Of a DNA stretch of 64,000 nucleotides, positions 17,308 through 25,751 are shown one piece after another. Below the pieces are notes generated by a model. That model had not been told where the DNA came from, did not search any database, and was given only the letters and a program-made list of their open reading frames with translations. This stretch comes from Paludibacteraceae bacterium (GTDB lineage Bacteria; Bacteroidota; Bacteroidia; Bacteroidales; Paludibacteraceae), in assembly GCA_017517845.1 (NCBI GenBank), contig JAFWXW010000009.1:62001-126000 (forward strand), read 5' to 3'. Both the position numbers and the translations under genes were made by a program. Position 1 is the first letter of the stretch. Every line of letters starts with the position of its first letter.

Positions 17308-17934
17308 ATGGGTTTATTTTCAAAAGAAAATCGTGCAACATTCTTAGCGCCTCTAGGCGTTAATAACCCAGTTACCGTACAAGTTCTAGGTATCTGTTCT
17401 GCATTGGCAGTAACAGCACAATCAGAACCTGCATTAGTTATGGGTTTCTCTGTTACTATTATCGTGGCTTTAGCCAACGTTATAATATCTTTGCTAAGAA
17501 ATACTATACCTAATCGTATTCGTATTATCGTACAGTTGGTAGTAGTTGCTACTCTAGTAACAATAGTTAGTGAATGCTTAAAAGCGTTTGCTTACGATGT
17601 TAGTGTGCAATTATCTGTATATGTAGGTCTTATTATTACCAACTGTATCTTAATGGGTCGTCTAGAAGCATTTGCTATGGCTAATGGTCCATGGGAATCT
17701 TTCTTAGATGGTCTAGGTAATGGTTTCGGTTATGCTATTATTCTAGTAGTAGTAGCATTCTTCCGTGAATTATTAAGTGCAGGTACATTACTTGGTTTCA
17801 CTGTGATTCCAGAGTCATTCTATGAGTTAGGCTATTTAAATAATGGTCTTATGTTAATGCCTCCAATGGCTCTTATTATAGTTGGTGGTATTATCTGGGC
17901 ACAAAGAGCTAAAAATCCAGAGTTACAAGATTAA
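17308..17934 (+). CDS. nqrD: Na+-NQR subunit D
   Basis: Integral membrane subunit of 208 residues with six hydrophobic helices. The family segment NPVTVQVLGICSALAVTAQ opens the protein, and GRLEAFAMANGPWESFLDGLGNGFGYA is the conserved central loop. NqrD and NqrE form the inverted pair around the membrane iron centre. RnfE (55766-56350) is the homologue. Confidence 0.96.
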   Translation: MGLFSKENRATFLAPLGVNNPVTVQVLGICSALAVTAQSEPALVMGFSVTIIVALANVIISLLRNTIPNRIRIIVQLVVVATLVTIVSECLKAFAYDVSVQLSVYVGLIITNCILMGRLEAFAMANGPWESFLDGLGNGFGYAIILVVVAFFRELLSAGTLLGFTVIPESFYELGYLNNGLMLMPPMALIIVGGIIWAQRAKNPELQD

Positions 17935-17961
17935 TTTCCCAAACAAATTAAATTATAAAAG

Positions 17962-18561
17962 ATGGAAAATTTATTAAGTTTATTCGTTAAGTCGATTTTC
18001 GTTGACAATATGATTTTCGCTTACTTTTTAGGTATGTGCTCATATTTAGCTGTATCTAAAAATGTAAAAACAGCGTTAGGTTTGGGAGTTGCAGTAACAT
18101 TCGTGTTATTAATTACAGTCCCAATTAACTATCTTCTAGAAAACTATGTATTAAAAGCAGGTGCTTTAATGGAAGGTGTAGATTTAAGCTTCTTGAGCTT
18201 TATCCTATTCATTGCAGTTATCGCTGGTATAGTTCAGTTGGTAGAAATGGTGGTAGAACGTTTCTCTCCATCATTGTATGCTTCTTTAGGTATTTTCTTA
18301 CCTCTTATCGCAGTAAACTGTGCTATTATGGGTGCTTCTCTTTTCATGCAACAACGTGCATTCGTTAATGTTGGTGAAGCTACTGTTTATGCATTTGGTT
18401 CTGGTATTGGTTGGTTAATAGCTATCGTTGCTTTAGCTGCTATTCGTGAAAAAATGGAATATTCTAATGTTCCAAAACCACTTCGTGGCTTAGGTATTAC
18501 CTTTATCACAACTGGTTTATTAGCTATGGCATTTATGTGTTTCTCTGGTTTAAAAATTTAA
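17962..18561 (+). CDS. nqrE: Na+-NQR subunit E
   Basis: Integral membrane subunit of 199 residues. [21 protein letters not shown] and [16 protein letters not shown] each contain the conserved cysteine that, with the NqrD cysteines, coordinates the intramembrane iron centre. RnfA (55191-55763) is its homologue. It ends two bases before nqrF starts. Confidence 0.96.
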   Translation: MENLLSLFVKSIFVDNMIFAYFLGMCSYLAVSKNVKTALGLGVAVTFVLLITVPINYLLENYVLKAGALMEGVDLSFLSFILFIAVIAGIVQLVEMVVERFSPSLYASLGIFLPLIAVNCAIMGASLFMQQRAFVNVGEATVYAFGSGIGWLIAIVALAAIREKMEYSNVPKPLRGLGITFITTGLLAMAFMCFSGLKI

Positions 18562-18562
18562 G

Positions 18563-19858
18563 ATGACTATGAATATGATATTAGCAATAAATATGGAAAT
18601 GATAGGCTTAAGTATTGCCATTTTCCTAGGAATCATCTTAGTATTAGTAATATTACTTTTAGTAGCTAAGAATTATCTTTCTCCATCTGGTCCTGTTAAA
18701 GTGACTTTAAATGGTGAAAAAGAAATAGAAGTGGCATCTGGTGGTTCACTTTTAGGTTCACTATCTGCAGAAGGTGTATTCCTTCCATCTGCTTGTGGTG
18801 GTAAAGGTTCTTGTGGCCAATGCCGTTGCCAAGTGCCAGAAGGAGGTGGTGAAATCCTACCTACAGAAACTGTTCACTTTTCTCGTAAACAAATTAAAGA
18901 TAACTGGCGTTTAGGTTGTCAAGTTAAAGTTAAAAATAATATGAGCGTAACCGTTCCAGAATCAGTTCTTGGTGTTAAGGAATGGGAATGCGAAGTTATT
19001 TCAAACCGCAATGTGGCTACCTTTATCAAAGAATTTAAAGTTAAACTTCCAGCAGGTGAACACATGGACTTCGTTCCTGGTTCATACGCTCAAATCGTTA
19101 TTCCAGAATACGATATTAACTATGCAGACTTTGACCGTTCTTTAATTGGTGACTTATACGTACCAGCTTGGGAAAACTTTGGTTTATTTAATCTAAAACA
19201 AAAAAATACAGAACAAACTATCCGTGCTTATTCTATGGCCAACTATCCAGACGAAGGTGATATTATAACACTAACTGTTCGTATTGCAACTCCTCCATTT
19301 AAACCAAAAGATCAAGGTCCTGGCTTTATGGATGTACCTTGTGGTATCGCTTCTACTTATATCTTCTCATTAAAACCAGGAGATAAAGTAATTATGAGTG
19401 GTCCTTATGGCGACTTCCACCCAGAGTTTGATAGCAAACGTGAAATGATTTGGGTAGGCGGTGGTGCTGGTATGGCTCCTCTACGCGCACAAATTATGCA
19501 CATGCTTAAAACTCTTAATACTCGTGACCGTGAAATGCATTATTTCTATGGTGCTCGTGCCATCGATGAAGTGTTCTTCTTAGAAGATTTCTTAGAACTA
19601 GAAAAAGAATTCCCTAACTTCCACTTCCACTTGGCTCTAGACCGTCCAGACCCTAAAGCAGATAAACTAGGTGTTAAATATACTGCTGGTTTCATTGCTC
19701 CTGTTATGGGTGACACATACTTGAAACAACACGAAGAACCAGAAGAAATCGAATACTACTTATGTGGACCTCCAATGATGGCAAAAACAGTGCTAGACTT
19801 ACTAGACAGCCTAGGAGTAGAAAAAGATATGATTCACTTCGACGACTTCGGAGGATAA
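18563..19858 (+). CDS. nqrF: Na+-NQR subunit F (NADH dehydrogenase, FAD, 2Fe-2S)
   Basis: The electron entry subunit, 431 residues. One N-terminal membrane helix (about 12-35) is followed by a ferredoxin domain with Cys78, Cys84 and Cys87 in SACGGKGSCGQCRC and the fourth ligand in RLGCQ. Then come FAD binding (RAYSMANYP) and NADH binding (GGGAGMAPLRAQI). The C-terminus HFDDFGG is typical. It ends the operon; a terminator built from heptamer sequence follows. Confidence 0.96.
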   Translation: MTMNMILAINMEMIGLSIAIFLGIILVLVILLLVAKNYLSPSGPVKVTLNGEKEIEVASGGSLLGSLSAEGVFLPSACGGKGSCGQCRCQVPEGGGEILPTETVHFSRKQIKDNWRLGCQVKVKNNMSVTVPESVLGVKEWECEVISNRNVATFIKEFKVKLPAGEHMDFVPGSYAQIVIPEYDINYADFDRSLIGDLYVPAWENFGLFNLKQKNTEQTIRAYSMANYPDEGDIITLTVRIATPPFKPKDQGPGFMDVPCGIASTYIFSLKPGDKVIMSGPYGDFHPEFDSKREMIWVGGGAGMAPLRAQIMHMLKTLNTRDREMHYFYGARAIDEVFFLEDFLELEKEFPNFHFHLALDRPDPKADKLGVKYTAGFIAPVMGDTYLKQHEEPEEIEYYLCGPPMMAKTVLDLLDSLGVEKDMIHFDDFGG

Positions 19859-19864
19859 TATTAA

Positions 19865-19899
19865 TTAGGACGAATTGATGACCGAAGGGAATAATTAGA
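19865..19899 (+). repeat. GGACG-type dispersed element, copy 1
   Basis: Begins ATTAGGACGAATTGATGACC and ends GAATAATTAG, just after the nqrF stop. A related sequence lies on the minus strand at 42933-42970 after the DUF1015 gene, in the same orientation relative to the upstream gene. Confidence 0.6.
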
Positions 19900-19905
19900 A
19901 ATTAG

Positions 19906-19939
19906 GAATTAGGAATGACTAATTCCTAATTCTTTTTTA
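19906..19939 (+). terminator. Terminator of the nqr operon made from heptamer repeat
   Basis: GAATTAGGAAT (19906-19916) pairs with ATTCCTAATTC (19922-19932), then TTCTTTTTT. Both arms are heptamer-type sequence (TTAGGAA). The T-run leads directly into the next promoter box. Confidence 0.8.
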
Positions 19940-19947
19940 TACCTTTG
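19940..19947 (+). promoter_or_regulatory. -7 box before the BASS-like transporter gene
   Basis: TACCTTTG, 20 bases before the ATG, directly after the nqr terminator T-run. Confidence 0.55.
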
Positions 19948-19966
19948 CAGACAGTTATAGTAGAAT

Positions 19967-20911
19967 ATGTTTCAATTTATAAAAAATTGGTCTCTTCCTA
20001 TCATTATGTCTTTAGGAGTGTTGGCCTACATAGTGGCACATGCATTAAATTTACCTGAAGAAGTAAAATCAGATATAAATAGTGCCATTAAGATATTGCA
20101 GCCATTATTACTTTTTTGTATGCTTTACATCTCCTTTTGTAAAGTAGATTTCAAACAACTACGTCTGAGACCATGGCATGGCTATTTGTTGCTGTTTCAA
20201 GTAGGAATGGTAGGAATACTTTCTTTAGTTTTGAGATATTTGCCGCATTCCAATTGGTTTCTGTTAATAGAATGTCTTTTGGCTTGTTTTATCTGTCCAA
20301 CGGCAACAGCGTCTGTAGAAATAGTTGAAAAACTAAAGGGAAATCCAGCCACATTACTTATGTACAACATACTTATCAATCTTTCAATTGCTGTGATTGC
20401 ACCTATTTTTATTCCTCTTTTTATGAAAAATGAAATAGGTTTTACAGAAACATTTGTAAGTATAGTAAAGCAAGTGTGTCCTGTGCTTATGATTCCGCTT
20501 ATTCTAGCTAGATTGACAAGTAGATATTTGCCAAAATTGAGAGAGAAAATCACTCAAATAAAGGATTTGGCGTTTTATTTTTGGATGGTTGCTTTGGGAC
20601 TAGCTATGGCCACTGCAAGTAGGGCATTTGCAAATACTCAAATAGATATTTACACAGTTGTTGGTATTTTAATTATCACTGCAACAGCTTGTTTGTTTCA
20701 GTTTTTTATAGGGCGTCGTATAGGTAAAGCATTTGCAGACCAAATAAGTGCAGGTCAAGCACTAGGACAAAAAAATACTGTGTTCGTTATTTGGCTTGCA
20801 TACACATTTATGGACCCAATTTGTGCTGTAGCAGGTGGTTTTTATAGCATTTGGCACAATACTGTAAATTCAATCCAATTATATCGACACAATAGCAAAG
20901 TAACTAAATAA
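19967..20911 (+). CDS. Bile acid:sodium symporter (BASS)-like membrane transporter
   Basis: A 314-residue protein with about nine or ten hydrophobic helices. ACFICPTATASVEIVEKLKGNP and QISAGQALGQKNTVFVIWLAYTFMDP resemble the two Na+-binding crossover regions of the BASS/NhaA-fold superfamily. The substrate cannot be told; members carry bile acids, organic acids or other anions. It lies alone between nqr and priA. A Na+-coupled carrier next to a Na+ pump is plausible but may be chance. Confidence 0.7.
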   Translation: MFQFIKNWSLPIIMSLGVLAYIVAHALNLPEEVKSDINSAIKILQPLLLFCMLYISFCKVDFKQLRLRPWHGYLLLFQVGMVGILSLVLRYLPHSNWFLLIECLLACFICPTATASVEIVEKLKGNPATLLMYNILINLSIAVIAPIFIPLFMKNEIGFTETFVSIVKQVCPVLMIPLILARLTSRYLPKLREKITQIKDLAFYFWMVALGLAMATASRAFANTQIDIYTVVGILIITATACLFQFFIGRRIGKAFADQISAGQALGQKNTVFVIWLAYTFMDPICAVAGGFYSIWHNTVNSIQLYRHNSKVTK

Positions 20912-20917
20912 AATGTT

Positions 20918-20925
20918 TAACTTTG
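20918..20925 (+). promoter_or_regulatory. -7 box of the priA promoter
   Basis: TAACTTTG, 23 bases before the TTG start. The leader includes GTAGATTAGTAAA, also seen near 2571. Confidence 0.5.
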
Positions 20926-20948
20926 TAGATTAGTAAATATATAAAGTT

Positions 20949-23126
20949 TTGCAAAACTACGCCAATATAATATTGCCACTTAATGTGGGTATTTATACTT
21001 ATAAAGTGCCACAACAGATGCAGGGACAAGTTTCTGCTGGAAAGCGTGTGCTTGTGCCACTTGGTAAGAATAGAAAATATATTGGTATAGTGCATTCTTT
21101 GACTTCTGAGGTAAAAGAAGGGATAAATTATAGAGATATTTTGCAGGTGCTTGATGATGAGCCTATTGTGTCTCAATATCAATTAGAACTTTGGCAATGG
21201 GTGGCAGAGTATTATTGTTGTAGTCTGTCTGATGTAATGAAAAATGCATTGCCATCGGCTCTTTCAAAAAATACTCTAACAGAATTAAAAGACGCATACG
21301 TAATCAAAACAGATATTCTGCCAAAAAGAAATACTTCTCAGGCTCTTTCTATTCTTGCAAGATATGATGAATTGGCCCTCATGGGCGATGTTTTAAAATC
21401 TACACTACTAGAAAACGAGAGTTTAAGTGCATTTAATACATTGGTCAAAAACGGAGTATTTACTCTAGAATATAAGAAGAAAAGTAGGCTTAAAACAATA
21501 TTTTCTACAAAATCTGCAAGTGAATTAACACCTGCACAATCACAGGCTTTAGAAGAAATTAAAGCAGGTTTTCTAGAAAACAAACCAGTTCTGTTAAATG
21601 GTGTTACTTCTTCTGGCAAAACAGAAATCTATATAAAATTAATCCAAGAAGTAATAGAAAAAGGTGGTCAAGTCTTATATTTAGTTCCAGAAATTGCCTT
21701 AACCACACAACTTACAGATAGACTATCTCAAGTTTTTGGTGATGATTTAATTAGTTATCATTCAAAACTCTCAGACTCAGAGAGAGGTGAAATTTATAAT
21801 GAGATAGGAAGTAGATTTAAGGTGGTTTTAGGTGTGCGTTCGGCCGTGTTTCTTCCATTTACCAATCTAAAATTAATTATAGTAGATGAGGAACATGAGC
21901 CTTCGTATAAGCAAACCGAACCTGCTCCACGTTATAATGCCAAAAATGTGGCATTAATGTTGGCTCATAAATTAAAAATAGGGATCTTAATGGGTTCTGC
22001 TACGCCTTCTGTAGAATCATATCACCTTACTAAAACAGGAAAATATAAGTTAGTTAATCTAAATGTTAGATATGGAAATGTAGAATTACCAGAAATAATA
22101 GTTTTGGATAGGCAAGATGCTTTCATAAAAAATAGGATGAAATCTATGTTTTCATGGCTTTTGCTAGAAAAAATGAAAGAATGTCTTTCAAAAGGCGAAC
22201 AGGTAATATTATTTCAAAATAGGCGTGGTTTTTCTTCTTTCATTGAGTGTAAGCAATGTGCATGGGTGCCAAAATGTCCACATTGTGATGTGAGTTTAAC
22301 TTATCATAAATATCAAAATTATCTTTCTTGTCATTATTGTGGGTATAAAATACCTGTGCCTAATATTTGCCCCAAATGTGGGACAGAAGATTTCAAAGAC
22401 AAAGGTTTTGGCACAGAAAAGGTAATAGAAGAATTGGAAGAGAGATTTCCAGACTATAAGGCAGGACGCCTAGATACAGATGTCACTCAGAGTAAACATG
22501 CTTATAACAAGATACTTAATGCTTTTTCCTCTGGTGAAATAAAAATATTAGTAGGAACTCAGATGATAGCCAAAGGACTAGACTTTGATAATGTGGGTTT
22601 GGTAGGGGTGCTTAATGCTGATAATATGCTGAATTATCCAGACTTCCGATCAGATGAACGTGCCTTTCAGATATTGGTACAGGTATCGGGTAGGGCAGGA
22701 AGAAGAAACAAACGTGGCATGGTCTTGATTCAAACAGCTCAGACAGAACATTCTATAATGCCTGCTATAATTCAGAATAATTATTCTCTGTTTTATGATA
22801 AGCAAACTATGCTTAGACAAATGTTTTCTTATCCTCCTTTTGTCAGAATTATAAACATTTATGTTAAATCAAGTGATTATAACATTTGTTATAGGGCAGT
22901 AGGTAGTTTGTATAAAGATTTATTTGCTAACTTTGGTGACCAATTATTAGGTCCTGATAAACCTCCAGTTTCCAAAGTTCAGAAACTTCATATTCAGAAA
23001 CTAATGTTGAAACTGCCTGTGGAGCAGTCTATGAGTGAATCAAAAAGAAGAATTATTAAATCAATAGAGAAATTAAAAACTAATTTTCCGTCTGTTTTTG
23101 TTATAATAGATGTTGATCCTATATAA
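20949..23126 (+). CDS. priA: Primosomal helicase PriA
   Basis: A 3'-to-5' helicase that restarts stalled replication forks. It has 725 residues. The N-terminal domain begins QNYANIILPLNVGIYTYKVP. Walker A is NGVTSSGKTEIY (about residue 218), Walker B is IVDEEHE, and eight zinc-binding cysteines lie between CKQCAWVPKCPHC and CPKCGTE. SGRAGRR is motif VI. The start is TTG at 20949. Two stop codons lie in frame just upstream (20931 and 20934), and the next Met is too far inside. Confidence 0.95.
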   Translation: MQNYANIILPLNVGIYTYKVPQQMQGQVSAGKRVLVPLGKNRKYIGIVHSLTSEVKEGINYRDILQVLDDEPIVSQYQLELWQWVAEYYCCSLSDVMKNALPSALSKNTLTELKDAYVIKTDILPKRNTSQALSILARYDELALMGDVLKSTLLENESLSAFNTLVKNGVFTLEYKKKSRLKTIFSTKSASELTPAQSQALEEIKAGFLENKPVLLNGVTSSGKTEIYIKLIQEVIEKGGQVLYLVPEIALTTQLTDRLSQVFGDDLISYHSKLSDSERGEIYNEIGSRFKVVLGVRSAVFLPFTNLKLIIVDEEHEPSYKQTEPAPRYNAKNVALMLAHKLKIGILMGSATPSVESYHLTKTGKYKLVNLNVRYGNVELPEIIVLDRQDAFIKNRMKSMFSWLLLEKMKECLSKGEQVILFQNRRGFSSFIECKQCAWVPKCPHCDVSLTYHKYQNYLSCHYCGYKIPVPNICPKCGTEDFKDKGFGTEKVIEELEERFPDYKAGRLDTDVTQSKHAYNKILNAFSSGEIKILVGTQMIAKGLDFDNVGLVGVLNADNMLNYPDFRSDERAFQILVQVSGRAGRRNKRGMVLIQTAQTEHSIMPAIIQNNYSLFYDKQTMLRQMFSYPPFVRIINIYVKSSDYNICYRAVGSLYKDLFANFGDQLLGPDKPPVSKVQKLHIQKLMLKLPVEQSMSESKRRIIKSIEKLKTNFPSVFVIIDVDPI

Positions 23127-23127
23127 A

Positions 23128-23862
23128 ATGAAGAAATTTATATTATTCACCATATTATCCATTTTTAGTTTTTCTGCTTATGCAGATAATGTTAGTAGGA
23201 CTATTTATAATTCATATGTTAATAAAGATATGAATCATTGGAAAATCATAATAGATAGTCTGCAAGTGGAGTTGGAAAAAGGAAATCTTAAAGTTCAGCA
23301 AAAATGGGAACTTTTAAATTATCAATATGGGTACATTGCTTGGGCAATAAGTAAGAAAAAAGAGAAAAAAGAAGAAGCTGAATATTATTTAGATATAGCA
23401 AAAGATAATTTAGAAAAATTGGTTGAGAACTCTGGAAAAACTGCTACATCTAATGCGTATAGTGCAGCTTTTGTGGCTTATGAAATAGGTATTACACCTT
23501 TCAAAGCTCCATTCATTGGTCTTAAAAGTATGAAATATGGTGAAACTGCCATAAAACAAGATTCTTTAAATCATTTTGCTCTTATACAGTATGGTAATAT
23601 AATGAATTATATGCCAAGGGCATTTGGTGGTTCAAAAGATAAGGCTCTAGTTTATTATAAGAAGGCAAAGGAAATAATGAAGAAAGATGAAGTATTGTAT
23701 AAAGAAAACTGGCTTTATATGAACTTAATCTTGACAATTGCAGATATTTATAAAAATAAAAAAGATTACGAAATCACAAAGCAATATTACCTAGAAGCTT
23801 TGGAACTAGAACCTGGGTATAAGTTTGTTGAAGGATTGATGGGGAATTTAATTAGGAATTAG
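23128..23862 (+). CDS. Exported TPR-containing protein
   Basis: A 244-residue protein with a clear signal peptide (MKKFILFTILSIFSFSAYA), starting one base after the priA stop. TPR-like helices occupy the C-terminal half (ALVYYKKAKEIMKK, ITKQYYLEALELEPGYK). Its function is not recognisable; similar proteins occur across Bacteroidota. The last residues (LIRN) and the TAG stop are formed by the first units of a heptamer array, so the natural C-terminus may have been altered. Confidence 0.8.
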   Translation: MKKFILFTILSIFSFSAYADNVSRTIYNSYVNKDMNHWKIIIDSLQVELEKGNLKVQQKWELLNYQYGYIAWAISKKKEKKEEAEYYLDIAKDNLEKLVENSGKTATSNAYSAAFVAYEIGITPFKAPFIGLKSMKYGETAIKQDSLNHFALIQYGNIMNYMPRAFGGSKDKALVYYKKAKEIMKKDEVLYKENWLYMNLILTIADIYKNKKDYEITKQYYLEALELEPGYKFVEGLMGNLIRN

Positions 23863-23894
23863 GAGTTAGGAGTTAGGAGTTAGGAGTTAGGAGT
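23850..23894 (+). repeat. Heptamer array supplying the TPR gene's stop
   Basis: One TTAGGAA unit then about five TTAGGAG units. The stop TAG (23860-23862) lies within the array. Confidence 0.92.
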
Positions 23895-23952
23895 TTATAG
23901 GAAGAAACACATTTTATAAATACGTCTTTTGATAAAAAATATTCTGTTTCCT

Positions 23953-23983
23953 ATTGCAGAATAAAAAAAAAGTATTACCTTTG
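23953..23983 (+). promoter_or_regulatory. Promoter of tRNA-His
   Basis: ATTG (23953-23956), 19 bases, TACCTTTG (23976-23983). The predicted start is about 15-20 bases before the mature tRNA. Confidence 0.75.
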
Positions 23984-24007
23984 TGCCGTCAATAAAAATT
24001 GACTGAT

Positions 24008-24084
24008 GGTGATTGTAGCTCAGTTGGCAGAGCATCGGATTGTGGTTCCGAGTGTCGCGGGTTCGAGCCCCGTCTTTCACCCCA
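24008..24084 (+). tRNA. tRNA-His (GUG)
   Basis: D-arm GCTC-AGTTGGCA-GAGC, anticodon arm TCGGA-TTGTGGT-TCCGA (anticodon GTG), T-arm GCGGG-TTCGAGC-CCCGT, an extra G at -1 pairing with C73 as required for His, and encoded CCA. The acceptor stem is imperfect: GTGATTG against CTTTCAC leaves two T-T mismatches at pairs 5-68 and 6-67. Other parts are canonical. Confidence 0.93.
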
Positions 24085-24121
24085 AAGAGCGGAAACGTTT
24101 AGTCGTTTCTGCTCTTTTTTT
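24085..24121 (+). terminator. Terminator of tRNA-His
   Basis: AAGAGCGGAAACG pairs with CGTTTCTGCTCTT (one G-T wobble), loop TTTAGT, then T-run. It begins right after the CCA end. Confidence 0.92.
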
Positions 24122-24176
24122 ATTTTATTATTAGTAAAGAAAAAAATTATCTTGTTTCAAATAAATATATGAATAA

Positions 24177-24209
24177 TTTGGATTAATTTGGATAAAAAAT
24201 GTATTTTTG
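24177..24209 (+). promoter_or_regulatory. Promoter of the PurF-like gene
   Basis: TTTG (24177-24180), 21 bases, TATTTTTG (24202-24209), 36 bases before the ATG. Confidence 0.6.
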
Positions 24210-24244
24210 TATTCTTAAAATTTAAGAAATAATTTATTAAATAT

Positions 24245-25654
24245 ATGGGCGGTTTTTTTGGAACTATCAGTAAGAAAAATTGTGTAGCAGATTTGTTCTA
24301 TGGTACAGATTATAATTCACATTTAGGTACTCGTAGAGCAGGTATGGCTACATATTCTGAAGAAAAAGGAATGGTTCGTTCCATTCATAATATTGAAGGG
24401 TCTTATTTTAGATCTAAATTTGAAGATGGACTACATAAATTTGATGGAGCTACTTCTGGTATAGGTGTAATTAGTGATACTGATGCACAACCTATTATTA
24501 TCCACTCTCATTTAGGGAAAATGGCCATTGTAACTGTGGCCCGTATAGATAATATAGTAGAATTAGAGGCAGAATTGCTTGGCAGAGGACATCACTTTAC
24601 AGAATTAAGTTCTGGAAAAACAAATCAAACAGAGGTTATTGCTACCTTAATTAATGAAGGTAAGACTTTGGAAGAAGGAATTCAAAATATGTTTAAACAT
24701 ATAAAGGGTTCTTGCTCTTTATTAATTCTTAGAGAAGATGGAATTTATGCTGTTCGTGATAAATTGGGACGTTCTCCTATTATTATAGGAAAAAAAGATG
24801 GAGCTTATGCTGTTTCTAGTGAAACCAATGCATTCCCAAATTTAGATTACGATATAGACTATTATATTGGTCCTGGTGAGATTATTAAAATTACTGCAGA
24901 TGGTTGGACACAAGTTCGTAAACCTAATGATAAGATGCAGGTTTGTTCTTTCTTCTGGATATATTTTGGCTTCCCATGTAGTTGTTATGAGGGCATAAAT
25001 GTAGAAAATGTACGTAATTCACTTGGATATGCACTTGGCAAAATAGATGACATAGATGCAGATTTCGTTTGTGGTATTCCAGATTCTGGTATAGGTCACG
25101 CTATAGGCTATTCCATGGGTAAAGGAATCCCTTATAAACGTGCTATTTTAAAATATACTCCAACTTGGCCACGTAGTTTCACTCCTTCTAATCAATCTAT
25201 GCGTTCTTTAGTAGCAAAAATGAAACTTCTTCCTAATAGAGAAATCTTAACAGATAAAAAAGTAGTATTCCTAGATGATTCTATTGTTCGTGGTACTCAG
25301 CTCAAAGGTAATGTGGATATGATGTATGATTATGGTGCAAAGGAAATTCACATGCGTATAGCTTGTCCTCCTATGATTTATTCTTGTCGTTATCTAAATT
25401 TCTCTTCTACCCAAAATGACTTAGAGTTAATTACTCGTTATTATATAGAACAATTAGAAGGTGCTCACGATAAGAATCTACCAGAATATGTAGATCCAAA
25501 TTCAGATAAACATAAACAACTTGTAGAATTAATACGTAAGAGATTTGGTTTAACTTCTCTTCGTTTTAATACTGTTGATGCTTTGGTTAAAGCGATAGGG
25601 TTACCTAAGGAGAAGATTTGTACTCATTGCTTTGACGGAAGCAGCTATTTCTAA
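24245..25654 (+). CDS. purF: Amidophosphoribosyltransferase-like protein lacking Cys1
   Basis: A 469-residue PurF homologue. The phosphoribosyltransferase domain is intact, with the PRPP loop VVFLDDSIVRGTQLKG near residue 340. The C-terminal CTHCF resembles the CxxCF Fe-S ligands of Bacillus-type PurF. The N-terminal glutaminase domain starts MGGFFG where the family has MCGI, so the catalytic N-terminal cysteine is replaced by glycine. FGFPCSC stands where FARPDS is usual. It may use ammonia, or be a paralogue with another role beside a canonical PurF elsewhere. The stop is followed directly by a heptamer array. Confidence 0.8.
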   Translation: MGGFFGTISKKNCVADLFYGTDYNSHLGTRRAGMATYSEEKGMVRSIHNIEGSYFRSKFEDGLHKFDGATSGIGVISDTDAQPIIIHSHLGKMAIVTVARIDNIVELEAELLGRGHHFTELSSGKTNQTEVIATLINEGKTLEEGIQNMFKHIKGSCSLLILREDGIYAVRDKLGRSPIIIGKKDGAYAVSSETNAFPNLDYDIDYYIGPGEIIKITADGWTQVRKPNDKMQVCSFFWIYFGFPCSCYEGINVENVRNSLGYALGKIDDIDADFVCGIPDSGIGHAIGYSMGKGIPYKRAILKYTPTWPRSFTPSNQSMRSLVAKMKLLPNREILTDKKVVFLDDSIVRGTQLKGNVDMMYDYGAKEIHMRIACPPMIYSCRYLNFSSTQNDLELITRYYIEQLEGAHDKNLPEYVDPNSDKHKQLVELIRKRFGLTSLRFNTVDALVKAIGLPKEKICTHCFDGSSYF

Positions 25655-25742
25655 TTAGGAATTAGGAATGAGGAATTAGGAATTATATAAACTCCTAACT
25701 CCTAACTCCTAACTCCTAACTTTTTATATTAATTCCTAATTA
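25653..25742. repeat. Opposed heptamer arrays between purF-like gene and ffh
   Basis: TTAGGAA/TGAGGAA units forward (25653-25685), then TTAGGAG units in reverse (25690-25721), then one reverse TTAGGAA unit (25730-25742). The two arrays can fold into a long imperfect hairpin and may end the purF-like transcript. Confidence 0.92.
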
Positions 25743-25751
25743 TTTAGAATT

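Noticed and set aside
20197..20553. 118-codon ORF opposite the BASS-like transporter
   Set aside because: Antisense to a membrane protein with a plausible fold and promoter.
25653..25742. Tandem repeats considered as a CRISPR array
   Set aside because: Units are 7 bases with no spacers, and no cas genes are in the window.
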